Origin: Flectobacillus sp. BAB-3569
Lineage (GTDB): Bacteria > Bacteroidota > Bacteroidia > Cytophagales > Spirosomataceae
Direction of reading: 5' to 3'
DNA length: 64,000 nucleotides
Assembly (NCBI RefSeq): GCF_002270355.1
Contig: NZ_NJFZ01000007.1
Span: forward strand, 149,242-213,241
Part shown: one piece after another, positions 29,461 to 37,773 of the stretch
Layout of the letters: every line of letters begins with the position of its first letter
Position numbering within the stretch: the stretch's first letter is position 1
The notes under the pieces: generated by a model
The model's database searches: none
What the model was told of the DNA's origin: nothing
Seen by the model: only the letters and a program-made list of their open reading frames with translations
Program-made: the position numbers and the translations under genes

Positions 29461-32406
29461 ATGAGTCAAAAAGTAAGTAATCAGCTCTTAGCACAACTTG
29501 CTGGTACGCTTGAAGGTGATTTCCATTACGATACCGTAATGCGTACCTTGTATGCGACCGACGCTTCGGCCTATCGTGAAATGCCTACCGCTGTTGCTAT
29601 CCCAAAATCGGTAGAAGACATCAAAAAACTTATTGCTTTTGCTGCCAATAATGGTTCCTCCATTATTCCTCGTACCGCTGGTACATCGCTTGCTGGACAG
29701 GTTGTTGGTGACGGTATTGTGGTAGATGTTTCTAAAAACTTTACGAAAATCCTCGAAATTAATAAAGAAGAACACTGGGTGAGAGTACAACCAGGGGTGG
29801 TACGCGATGTGCTCAACATGGAGCTCAAAAAACATGGCTTATTCTTCGGGCCTGAAACCTCTACTGCCAACCGTGCTATGATTGGCGGGATGGTCGGAAA
29901 CAACTCATGTGGCTCCAATTCAGTAGTTTATGGGTCTACCAGAGACCACCTATTGGAAGTGCACGCTATTTTAGCAGATGGTTCAGAAACCGTTTTTAAG
30001 TCAACTGACAAAGCTAACTTTAGCGCTTTGGTAGCTACAGCACAGCAAAAAAATGGCTCTGCAACCCTGTTAGACAAGATTTATCTCAAAACTAACGATA
30101 TACTCAGCGATTCAAAAAATCAAGATGAAATCCGTGCAGAATTTCCTAAGCCTACCATCGAACGTAGAAATACAGGATATGCATTAGATATGCTTTTGAA
30201 CTGTGAGCCATTTACACCAAATGGAAAACCGTTTAATATGTGTGAACTGATTGCTGGATCAGAGGGTACACTTTGTTTCATCACCGAAATCAAAATCCAT
30301 GTAAACGATTTACCTCCAAAAGAAATTGGTTTATTATGTGTTCATTTCAATACTATAGACGAAGCTCTTAGAGCCAATCTTATTGCGATGAAATACAAGC
30401 CATCTGCTTCGGAACTGATGGATCACTATATCTTAGAATGTACAAAAGCTAATCCTGAACATCGTCAAAATCGTTTCTTTGTAGAAGGCGACCCTGGTGC
30501 TCTTTTGGTAGTTGAGTTACGTGATAATGATGTTTCAGAAATTGAAAAGCAAGCTGCTGCTATCGAGGCTGAAATGCGTGCTGCAGGCTTTGGCTATCAT
30601 TTCCCTCGTGTTTATGGTGCTGATACCAAGCGTGTTTGGGATTTACGCAAGGCTGGTTTAGGACTACTATCAAACCTTCCGGGTGACGAAAAAGCAGTAG
30701 CTGTTATCGAAGACACAGCTGTGGATGTCAATGACCTCCCTGAGTTTATCAAAGAATTTAATGAAATTCTTGCAGCCAATAATATGTATTGCGTGCATTA
30801 TGCACACGCAGGCTCTGGCGAACTTCACCTCCGCCCTATCATCAATTTAAAGACAGAGGAAGGCAATAAACAATTTAGATTGATTGCAGAAGAGATTGCT
30901 ACTTTGGTAAAAAAATTCAAAGGTTCTCTTTCTGGAGAACATGGTGATGGTCGTTTGAGAGGTGAATTTATCAAACAGATGGTTGGTGACCACAACTATC
31001 AATTGATGAAAGAAATCAAAAAGGTATGGGATCCTAAGAATATCTTCAATCCAAATAAAATTGTAGATACTCCTCCAATGGATACGTTCCTACGCTATAC
31101 GCCAGGACAAACTACCCCAGAATTCAAAACTACTTTCCGTTTTTACGACCAAGATATCTTGCAACATGCCGAACAATGTAACGGTTCGGGCGACTGTCGT
31201 AAGACGCATATGTCTGGCGGAACTATGTGCCCTTCTTATATGGCTACTCGCAATGAGAAAGAAACTACTCGTGCTCGTGCCAACATATTAAGAGAGTTTT
31301 TGACTCGTTCGGACAAAGCCAATCGTTTTGATCATGAGGAAATCAAGGAAGTGATGGATTTATGCTTGGCATGTAAAGGCTGTAAATCTGATTGTCCATC
31401 GAACGTAGATATGGCAAAATTGAAGATGGAATTCTTGCACCAATATTACAAGGATAATGGAGTACCTCTTCGTAGTAAAATGATTGCCAATTTCTCTAAG
31501 CTTTCAAAAGTTGCTTCTTATGTGCCTTGGGCTTATAATTTGGTATTTGACACGCCTGCACTTCGTAAAATTGCTAATAATATCGTCGGATTTCACCCAG
31601 AGCGTACTATGCCTCTTTTGGCAAAAGAAACTTTCTTAAATTGGAATAAAAAGCGTTCAAAATCGACGGGATTAAGCAAAAAAGTATATCTATTTGCTGA
31701 TGAATTTACGAATTACAACGACGTAGAAATCGGTAAAAAAGCAGTTGAGTTATTAGAAAAACTGGGATATGAAGTCGTTATTCCAAACCATGTAGAATCT
31801 GGACGTCCGCAGCTATCAAAAGGTTTATTGGACGATGCAAAAGCATTGGCAACGAAAAACGTAACCTTACTAAAAGATGTTATTTCAGAAAATACGCCTT
31901 TAGTAGGTATTGAACCATCAGCAATTCTAACTTTCCGTGATGAATATCCTGATTTAGTAGACGATAACTTATTAGAAGATGCTAGAAAATTAGCAAAAAA
32001 TACCTTTATGGTAGAAGAGTTTTTGGCGAAAGAAATTGATGCTAAACGTATTGATAAGTCTTTGTTTACAAGTGAAAAACGTTTGATAAAATTACACGGT
32101 CACTGTCAACAAAAATCACTTTCTAGCTTAGTTCCTGCTAAAAAAGCGCTTTCATTACCGAGCAACTATGAAGTTCAATTGATTCCAAGTGGTTGTTGTG
32201 GTATGGCTGGTTCGTTTGGCTACGAAAAAGAACACTTCGAGCTTTCTAATCAAGTAGGTGAATTAGTGTTGTTCCCAACAATTCGCCAACAACCGGATGA
32301 AGTAATCATTGCAGCTTCAGGTACAAGTTGCCGTCACCAAATCCATGATGGTACTGGTCGTACAGCTTTGCATGCGGTTGAGATTCTTCACGCAGCCTTG
32401 AAATAA
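29461..32406 (+). CDS. FAD- and 4Fe-4S-dependent D-2-hydroxyacid dehydrogenase (YdiJ/GlcD-GlpC fusion type)
   Basis: 981 residues, the size of fused GlcD-like plus GlpC-like enzymes such as E. coli YdiJ. About residues 40-180 is the FAD-binding (PCMH) domain (IIPRTAGTSLAGQVVG, GMVGNNSCGSNSVVYG), about 260-540 the FAD-linked oxidase C-terminal domain (LSGEHGDGRLRGEFI). About 575-660 carries the ferredoxin cysteines (CNGSGDCRKTHMSGGTMC, CLACKGCKSDCP), and the C-terminus has cysteine-rich CCG parts (HGHCQQKSL, SGCCGMAGSFGYEKE). It oxidises a D-2-hydroxyacid (lactate, glycolate or 2-hydroxyglutarate) and passes electrons on through the Fe-S clusters; the substrate cannot be told here. Single gene with its own terminator. 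Confidence 0.9.
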   Translation: MSQKVSNQLLAQLAGTLEGDFHYDTVMRTLYATDASAYREMPTAVAIPKSVEDIKKLIAFAANNGSSIIPRTAGTSLAGQVVGDGIVVDVSKNFTKILEINKEEHWVRVQPGVVRDVLNMELKKHGLFFGPETSTANRAMIGGMVGNNSCGSNSVVYGSTRDHLLEVHAILADGSETVFKSTDKANFSALVATAQQKNGSATLLDKIYLKTNDILSDSKNQDEIRAEFPKPTIERRNTGYALDMLLNCEPFTPNGKPFNMCELIAGSEGTLCFITEIKIHVNDLPPKEIGLLCVHFNTIDEALRANLIAMKYKPSASELMDHYILECTKANPEHRQNRFFVEGDPGALLVVELRDNDVSEIEKQAAAIEAEMRAAGFGYHFPRVYGADTKRVWDLRKAGLGLLSNLPGDEKAVAVIEDTAVDVNDLPEFIKEFNEILAANNMYCVHYAHAGSGELHLRPIINLKTEEGNKQFRLIAEEIATLVKKFKGSLSGEHGDGRLRGEFIKQMVGDHNYQLMKEIKKVWDPKNIFNPNKIVDTPPMDTFLRYTPGQTTPEFKTTFRFYDQDILQHAEQCNGSGDCRKTHMSGGTMCPSYMATRNEKETTRARANILREFLTRSDKANRFDHEEIKEVMDLCLACKGCKSDCPSNVDMAKLKMEFLHQYYKDNGVPLRSKMIANFSKLSKVASYVPWAYNLVFDTPALRKIANNIVGFHPERTMPLLAKETFLNWNKKRSKSTGLSKKVYLFADEFTNYNDVEIGKKAVELLEKLGYEVVIPNHVESGRPQLSKGLLDDAKALATKNVTLLKDVISENTPLVGIEPSAILTFRDEYPDLVDDNLLEDARKLAKNTFMVEEFLAKEIDAKRIDKSLFTSEKRLIKLHGHCQQKSLSSLVPAKKALSLPSNYEVQLIPSGCCGMAGSFGYEKEHFELSNQVGELVLFPTIRQQPDEVIIAASGTSCRHQIHDGTGRTALHAVEILHAALK

Positions 32407-32422
32407 GGCAAGTAGTTTATAG

Positions 32423-32470
32423 AAAAGAGTCTGAGTATCTGTTAAAATAAAAGATATTCAGGCTCTTTTT
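32423..32470. terminator. terminator between dehydrogenase and convergent small gene
   Basis: AAAAGAGTCTGAGTATCT at 32423-32440 pairs with AGATATTCAGGCTCTTTTT ending at 32470, with two wobble pairs, and ends in a T tract on the plus strand. It closes the dehydrogenase transcript and faces the 3' end of the gene at 32488. Confidence 0.75.
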
Positions 32471-32487
32471 ATTGACACCATTTTGTT

Positions 32488-32838
32488 CTAAATTCCTGCA
32501 TCTAATGATCTAACACTCACCTGATGAGGTTGAGGATAGGTGATTAATTTAGAAAAGTCTACTTTCCAAAAATCTAAATCCAACAGCTTGCCATTTGAAT
32601 CTTTGGTAAGCGTAATCACCACAGGTGTTCCATCAGAATCTACATACTCTACCTGCACCAAATCACCATCATAAAGATTAGGGTCGTCACCCATACTTAT
32701 ACTCCCCATTTTGCCCCCTTCATATTCTACAACATCTTCACGAATGGGATAGTGTGCAGTAGTAAAGCCAATCAATCCTAAAAGATGCTCTACTAATGCT
32801 CGCTCTTGCGGTCTAATTTTTCTTGTATCTTGACTCAT
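32488..32838 (-). CDS. small cytoplasmic protein, possibly DUF6984 family
   Basis: 116 residues without signal peptide or membrane segment. The beginning RKIRPQERALVEHLLGLIG and the later VQVEYVDSDGTPVVITLTKDSNGKLLDLDFWKVDF resemble small DUF6984-type proteins, where the last part describes an acidic beta-sheet ending in a conserved D-x-W pattern; I am not certain of this assignment. It is transcribed away from the M1 peptidase gene; CAAAGATA at 32918-32925 gives a perfect TATCTTTG -7 word on its strand. Function unknown. Confidence 0.55.
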   Translation of the reverse strand: MSQDTRKIRPQERALVEHLLGLIGFTTAHYPIREDVVEYEGGKMGSISMGDDPNLYDGDLVQVEYVDSDGTPVVITLTKDSNGKLLDLDFWKVDFSKLITYPQPHQVSVRSLDAGI

Positions 32839-32917
32839 TATTTTTGTTCTTTCAATCGTTTATCGTTTCAGAATACTTTTATTTTAACTATAAATGATAC
32901 CCGTTGGCTCAAAGCTA

Positions 32918-32925
32918 CAAAGATA
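32918..32925 (-). promoter_or_regulatory. -7 promoter word TATCTTTG for the gene at 32838
   Basis: On the minus strand TATCTTTG fits TAnnTTTG exactly, about 80 bp before the ATG. No clear -33 TTTG was found, so this is a weak call. Confidence 0.3.
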
Positions 32926-33014
32926 AAACATTGTCTTTGTAGGAAAACATCTAAATTGCATTGGATTCAGTTTTATAGTTTCTGCCAAATCTTCTTTTAA
33001 ACATTCAACAACAG

Positions 33015-34976
33015 ATGATGAAAAAATTAATTGCCTTAGGTTCATTACTTGCCTTGCATTGGAGCAGTCAGGCACAACAAAAATCTAATTACAGTCAATA
33101 CGACCTTTTTAACCCACTTTTTAATTACACTTTGTCAACGCCTACTCGCAGTGGAACAGGATCCCCTGGAGCTACATATTGGCAAAACCAAGCAGATTAT
33201 AAAATCAATGTCTCACTCGATGATCAAAAAAATGTTTTGGATGGCGACGTAGAAATTACCTACAAAAATGCTTCGCCCGACAAGCTTAATTTTCTTTGGT
33301 TACAACTTGATCAAAACCAATTTAGTAACACATCTCGTGGCTCGGCTACTACGCCTATTTCTGGCGGACGCTTTGGCAATGTGAATTTCAACGGGGGATA
33401 TACCATCAAGTCTGTGACAGTCGATGGTAAGCCTGCGGAATTTGTGGTAGAAGATACTCGTATGCAAATTCGTTTGGCGAATCCAATGGCTGAGAAAATC
33501 GGCTCGGCGAAAATCAAAATTGTATATTCTTTCCAAATCCCTAAATATGGCTCCGACCGTGTCGGAATGCACGAAGCACAGCAAGGAACTGTTTATGAAA
33601 TTGCTCAGTGGTATCCTCGTATGTGTGTATATGACGATGTTGAGGGCTGGAACGTTCTGCCTTATCTGGGTGCAGGCGAATTTTACCTCGAATACGGTAA
33701 TTTTGAATATGCCATCACCGCTCCTGCATCACATATTATTGTAGGTTCGGGCGAACTTACCAATCCATCTGAATGCTGGACAGGTGAACAACTTAAAAGA
33801 TTAGCACAAGCGAGCAATAGCGATAAGACTGTCATGATCAGAAGTGCGGCAGAGGTTATAGAGGCTAATTCAAGACCTAAATCTGAAGGCAAAATTACGT
33901 GGAAGTTTAAATGCAGTACAGCACGTGACGTAGCCTTTGCTTCTTCAAAAGCATTTGTCATTGATGCTGCTAGAATTAATTTACCAAGTGGTAAAAAATC
34001 ATTGGCTATGTCTGCCTATCCCGCAGAATCAGGTGGAGAAAAAGGCTGGGGACGCTCAACAGAATACGTAAAATCTTGCTTGGAGTTCTATTCAAAATGG
34101 TTGTATGAATACACCTATCCTGTGGCTACCAATGTGGCTGGTTCAATCAGCGGTATGGAATATCCTGGAATTGTTTTTTGTGGTAGTACAAGCACAACAC
34201 AAGGTCTTTGGGGCGTAACAGACCACGAATTTGGACATAACTGGTTCCCAATGATTGTAGGTTCAAACGAACGCAAATTTGCATGGATGGACGAAGGTTT
34301 TAATACTTTCATCAACTTTTACTCGACCGACGATTTTAATAATGGCGAATACAAAGGTTATAAGATGGATATGCACCAAATGGCAAAACAGCTATTCCGT
34401 GAAAGTGCAGAGCCTATCATGAATATTCCCGATGTATTACAATCGAGCAATTTGGGCTATGAAGCCTATTACAAACCCGCAATTGGCTTAAAGATTTTGA
34501 GAGAACAAGTTTTAGGAAAAGATAGATTTGATTATGCCTTCAAGGAGTATATCAAACGTTGGGCTTTTAAACATCCAACACCTTATGACTTTTTCAAAAC
34601 GATAGAAGATGCCTCAGGTGAAGATTTGAGCTGGTTTTGGAGAGGTTGGTTTTACGAAACTTGGAAACTTGATCAAGCTGTAAAAGATGTTCAGTATATC
34701 GAACAAGACCCTAAAAATGGAGCCGTTATTACCATTGAAAATCTTGAAAAGCTAGCCATGCCTGTCGAGGTTGAGCTGGAAATGGTTGGTGGCACTAAAG
34801 AACGTATCAAACTTCCTGTTGAAATCTGGCAAAGAGGAAACTCTTGGACTTTCAAAACTTCCACCACCTTGCCTTTGAAGTCTGTGAGTATTGATCCAGA
34901 CCATGCTCTTCCTGATTTTAACTCTAAAAATAACGTTTGGAGACCTTTGAACGTAAAGGCTCAAAAACCAAATTAG
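33015..34976 (+). CDS. M1 family metallopeptidase (aminopeptidase N-like), exported
   Basis: 653 residues with signal peptide ([21 protein letters not shown]). Zinc site HEFGH at 404-408 and the third ligand Glu427 in WMDEGFN, 18 residues after the second His, are the gluzincin M1 pattern; SGMEYPG at about 380-385 stands in the place of GxMEN, which positions the substrate N-terminus. Gly-Met-Glu is kept but Ala-Asn is not, as in many Bacteroidota homologues. It probably trims peptides in the periplasm or at the surface. Single gene with a long hairpin after it. Peptidase function rests on intact metal ligands; specificity unknown. Confidence 0.9.
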   Translation: MMKKLIALGSLLALHWSSQAQQKSNYSQYDLFNPLFNYTLSTPTRSGTGSPGATYWQNQADYKINVSLDDQKNVLDGDVEITYKNASPDKLNFLWLQLDQNQFSNTSRGSATTPISGGRFGNVNFNGGYTIKSVTVDGKPAEFVVEDTRMQIRLANPMAEKIGSAKIKIVYSFQIPKYGSDRVGMHEAQQGTVYEIAQWYPRMCVYDDVEGWNVLPYLGAGEFYLEYGNFEYAITAPASHIIVGSGELTNPSECWTGEQLKRLAQASNSDKTVMIRSAAEVIEANSRPKSEGKITWKFKCSTARDVAFASSKAFVIDAARINLPSGKKSLAMSAYPAESGGEKGWGRSTEYVKSCLEFYSKWLYEYTYPVATNVAGSISGMEYPGIVFCGSTSTTQGLWGVTDHEFGHNWFPMIVGSNERKFAWMDEGFNTFINFYSTDDFNNGEYKGYKMDMHQMAKQLFRESAEPIMNIPDVLQSSNLGYEAYYKPAIGLKILREQVLGKDRFDYAFKEYIKRWAFKHPTPYDFFKTIEDASGEDLSWFWRGWFYETWKLDQAVKDVQYIEQDPKNGAVITIENLEKLAMPVEVELEMVGGTKERIKLPVEIWQRGNSWTFKTSTTLPLKSVSIDPDHALPDFNSKNNVWRPLNVKAQKPN

Positions 34977-35000
34977 GAAATAAATAATCATCCTATCTAT

Positions 35001-35047
35001 CCATAATAAAGGGGGAGCAACACCATGTTGTTTCCCCTTTATTATGG
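35001..35047. terminator. 22 bp near-perfect hairpin after the M1 peptidase
   Basis: CCATAATAAAGGGG at 35001-35014 pairs perfectly with 35034-35047 and the stem continues inwards (two G-T pairs) to a three-base loop at 35023-35025, about 22 pairs in all. There is no direct T tract after it, so it may stop transcription from AT-rich flanks in both directions or protect the mRNA 3' end. Confidence 0.6.
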
Positions 35048-35143
35048 ATACCCTTTTCTCATTTTTAAGGCATTTGTACAGAAAGTATTGCTATTTTCTT
35101 TAATTTCAACGATTCAGAATCTAATCATTTACCTCCTTTTCAA

Positions 35144-35776
35144 ATGAATAACCTAGATTGGCTATCAATAGCTCAGAAACTTCAATCAATTGCCCAAGCG
35201 GGTATTTTCTATGCGGCTGACAAGCCATATGACCTTGAACGATACCAAGAAATCTCTGATTTAAGCGTAAAAATCATGGAGAAATTAACGGATGAACCTG
35301 TTGAAAAAATCATTAACCTATTTGCAAGCGAACGAGATGGTTATCAAACTCCAAAAGTAGATATTCGGGCTGTCGTTTTTAATGAGAGGGGGCAAATCTT
35401 GATGGCCAAAGAAACAGTAGACGGTAGATGGTCTTTGCCCGGCGGCTGGGGCGATGTAGGATATACGCCATTTGAAGTAGCTGAGAAAGAAGCTTGGGAA
35501 GAAACTGGTCTTAAGGTAAAAGCCGTGAAACTATTAGGAGTTTTTGACAAACGAAATCATGCCCATCCTCCGCAGGCTTGGTATGTGTACAAGCTTTTTA
35601 TTTTATGTGACATCATTGGTGGAGAATTAAACGCACATACTCAGGAAACATCAGCAGTAGACTTTTTTGATAGAGATAATATTCCTCCTCTTTCGGTGGA
35701 TCGCATAGTTGAAAGTCAAATCACTAAAATGTTTGAATACTACGACAATCCAGAGTTACCTATTTACTGTGATTAA
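35144..35776 (+). CDS. NUDIX hydrolase with N-terminal helical domain
   Basis: 210 residues. Residues about 4-60 match the helical N-domain found in NUDIX proteins that act on X-linked nucleoside diphosphates such as ADP-ribose (LSIAQKLQSIAQAGIFYAADKPYDLERY). NUDIX box at about 104-126: GGWGDVGYTPFEVAEKEAWEETGL. The metal-binding core EETG is intact, but the first Glu of the consensus is Tyr and the Arg of REUXEE is Lys, changes seen in this subfamily. Hydrolysis of a nucleotide sugar or ADP-ribose is likely, substrate unproved. Single gene between a hairpin and a family-type terminator. Confidence 0.85.
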   Translation: MNNLDWLSIAQKLQSIAQAGIFYAADKPYDLERYQEISDLSVKIMEKLTDEPVEKIINLFASERDGYQTPKVDIRAVVFNERGQILMAKETVDGRWSLPGGWGDVGYTPFEVAEKEAWEETGLKVKAVKLLGVFDKRNHAHPPQAWYVYKLFILCDIIGGELNAHTQETSAVDFFDRDNIPPLSVDRIVESQITKMFEYYDNPELPIYCD

Positions 35777-35807
35777 TGGTTTAGAAAATGTATATATTTC
35801 CTTATTG

Positions 35808-35838
35808 AGTAAATTGAGATTGAGAGAATGAGTGATTA
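35808..35838. repeat. 31 bp dispersed repeat, copy 1 (GAGAGAATGAGTGATT word)
   Basis: This 31-mer matches 26 of 31 positions of the element at 59933-59963 and is also very close to the complement of 60138-60168. It lies 30 bp after the NUDIX gene and about 65 bp before GCATAGTAGCAT (35903-35914), a 12-mer also found next to the copy near 60000. Confidence 0.6.
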
Positions 35839-35915
35839 TTCCTGAAATCTACATTTTAACAGTAAAGACACAATATTTACACCTTAAGCCAAATCATATA
35901 TAGCATAGTAGCATC

Positions 35916-35947
35916 AAAAAAGCGGTCGAAAAAATATTTTCAACCGC
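35916..35947. terminator. terminator hairpin, repeated family copy 2
   Basis: AAAAAGCGGTCGAAAA pairs with TTTTCAACCGCTTTTT, one C-A mismatch. Directly left is gtagcatc, making the block gtagcatcaaaaaagcggtc, which occurs inverted at 3028-3075. It lies between the NUDIX gene and the convergent TonB-C gene and can serve both. Confidence 0.75.
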
Positions 35948-36017
35948 TTTTTGATAAAAACTTGGAGAATAGTCCTAACCCTAAAATTAGGGATGACTAA
36001 TCTTTATATTTATGCTG

Positions 36018-36899
36018 TTATTTAGGACTAATAACAGGAACTTCTACCTGTACTAATGAACTAACTGTAGCTCCCTTCGTGATGGCTGGCTCCCAATTAG
36101 GCATTTTACTCAAAGCGTCCAATACTAATCCTGTAGAATTGATGTCAGAGGCTTTCATGAGCTTAAAGCGCTCGGTACGTCCATCTTTACGCACAACAAA
36201 CTGCACTATCACCTTATCTTGCTTTTCTGCATCAGACAGCTTTTTAGAGGTTTTCAGTGTCTTGTCTAAGTATTTTAATAATGACTTTGACCCTCCAGGA
36301 AATACAGCTACTTGATCTGGTTTGGAAAATACTGAATCACTGTAAGCTTCTTCTTCAAGCAAAGAGAGCACTCGCATTCCTCTTGAATTATATTGTTTTT
36401 TCTCTTCCTCCGTTAAAGTTACCTCAGGAACAGCCTCTTTTACGACATATTCGTACAATCCACCTTCGGATTTAGCGCCGCCTACTGGCACAGATTTTGA
36501 TTCTTCGACTTTTGGAGCAGGCTTTTGCAATACAATCGTTTCTTTGACCTTTGCTTTTTTGTCCATAATCGAACGTAATGCAGCCTCGTCATCCTCATCA
36601 TTTTCATCATCGTACGATACATTTGTAATGATGTAATCACGATTAGAGGAACTAAGCTTCAAATCTGGAGTTTCGGTTTTTACCGATTCGACTAAAGCAA
36701 AAGATGATAACAAAGAAGAAACTGATAATAGAACAGGTACATCACTTATACTCGTATAAGGATTGGCAGGTAACACAAAAGCTTGATTGGCGGGTAGCTT
36801 CAATGTAAACTTACTACTGTTTTTCTTTGAGGATTGAGCAAATGTATTGGCGGTATAAATGCTTAAAATACTTAGGACTAAGAGATACTTTCTTTTCAT
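36018..36899 (-). CDS. exported protein with TonB C-terminal domain
   Basis: The frame opens at 36998, but the ATG at 36899 gives a proper signal peptide (MKRKYLLVLSILSIYTANTFAQ), so 293 residues are preferred. The middle is low-complexity and charged (NVSYDDENDEDDEAALR, KVKETIVLQKPAPKVEESK). About residues 200-290 match the TonB C-terminal domain (VAVFPGGSKSLLKYLDK, VIVQFVVRKDGRTERFKLMK, PNWEPAITKG). TonB itself is anchored in the inner membrane; here a cleavable signal would leave a soluble periplasmic protein, so it is more likely a TonB-C domain binding module than the energy transducer. No ExbB/ExbD nearby. Confidence 0.75.
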   Translation of the reverse strand: MKRKYLLVLSILSIYTANTFAQSSKKNSSKFTLKLPANQAFVLPANPYTSISDVPVLLSVSSLLSSFALVESVKTETPDLKLSSSNRDYIITNVSYDDENDEDDEAALRSIMDKKAKVKETIVLQKPAPKVEESKSVPVGGAKSEGGLYEYVVKEAVPEVTLTEEEKKQYNSRGMRVLSLLEEEAYSDSVFSKPDQVAVFPGGSKSLLKYLDKTLKTSKKLSDAEKQDKVIVQFVVRKDGRTERFKLMKASDINSTGLVLDALSKMPNWEPAITKGATVSSLVQVEVPVISPK

Positions 36900-36988
36900 T
36901 TTTTTAATAAATAGTCTTAACGTGTGGGTAATACATCTATACGTACAAATTTTATGCCATTCGACTATGAGGTTTATGAAATAAAAAA

Positions 36989-37006
36989 GGTGAAGCAAGC
37001 TTCACC
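36989..37006 (-). terminator. terminator of the membrane protein gene at 37042
   Basis: GGTGAAG-caag-CTTCACC; on the minus strand it is followed by TTTTTTAT. It lies about 35 bp after the stop of the gene at 37042 and separates it from the TonB-C gene. Confidence 0.75.
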
Positions 37007-37041
37007 CTTAAATCGTACTCAAATCTTTACTTAACTCATTA

Positions 37042-37539
37042 TCAAGGATATTGTAATTTTATCACTGTATCCTTTTTAAAATAGCGTTGTATCGTAACAT
37101 CTAAGCTTCCTTCTTTTTTAATTAGGGTGTTTTTAGGACTCACTTTATCCCAAAAGTCACCTTTCTCTTCAAATAAATCTACAATCTTTTTCTCCTTAGT
37201 GCTATCATTCACAACTTCAGTAATCTCAAGTAAATAATGGGTTCTTGCCGAATCAATTACGTTGGCCCATTTTTTGGTAATTTTACCGTTCCAAGCCATT
37301 TGCTTTATATCTCCAGCTCCTGTAACAGTTTTATTTTTGTTACTACTTGTTAAATAATCAATCCCATAAACCACCAGCACCACCAGAAAAATCAATGGTG
37401 TAATTTTACCATTTAAAGGATTTTTCTCTTGACCAGTCGAGCTATTGCCTGATCCGCCCATCAAATCTCCAAAGAAAGGCATTTTTAACTTTTGACGAGG
37501 TGGACGACGGCGTTGAGGAGTTTGTTCCATGATATTCAA
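37042..37539 (-). CDS. single-pass membrane protein of unknown function
   Basis: 165 residues (or 162 from the ATG at 37530). Basic, proline-rich cytoplasmic start (QTPQRRRPPRQKLKMP), one membrane helix at about 47-64 (ITPLIFLVVLVVYGIDYL), then a hydrophilic periplasmic part ending in TVIKLQYP. No family recognised. It is divergent from secA, about 235 bp apart, and has its own terminator. The type II membrane topology is inferred from the charge distribution. Confidence 0.65.
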   Translation of the reverse strand: MNIMEQTPQRRRPPRQKLKMPFFGDLMGGSGNSSTGQEKNPLNGKITPLIFLVVLVVYGIDYLTSSNKNKTVTGAGDIKQMAWNGKITKKWANVIDSARTHYLLEITEVVNDSTKEKKIVDLFEEKGDFWDKVSPKNTLIKKEGSLDVTIQRYFKKDTVIKLQYP

Positions 37540-37648
37540 TAACTTACCTATTCAAAAAGGCGTTTTAAGTGATTTCTAAAATATGACAAATCGTTTTATT
37601 ATGCAATATTAATTATAACGAAATTGTTTTTAAAAGGTTCTAATGAAC

Positions 37649-37656
37649 TAAATTTG
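37649..37656 (+). promoter_or_regulatory. -7 promoter word TAAATTTG for secA
   Basis: TAAATTTG fits TAnnTTTG exactly, with TTTT 18 bp upstream in the -33 position, and lies about 118 bp before the secA ATG. The leader between them has no obvious structure. Confidence 0.4.
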
Positions 37657-37773
37657 TAAGTAATTAATTTTCTGTAGGAATACCAATAGGAATTTACAGG
37701 CTTTGTGTTTGAAAAAATACCCTATTTTAAAACCTCATTTAATAATCTCTAAAGATTAACGAATACGAACAAA

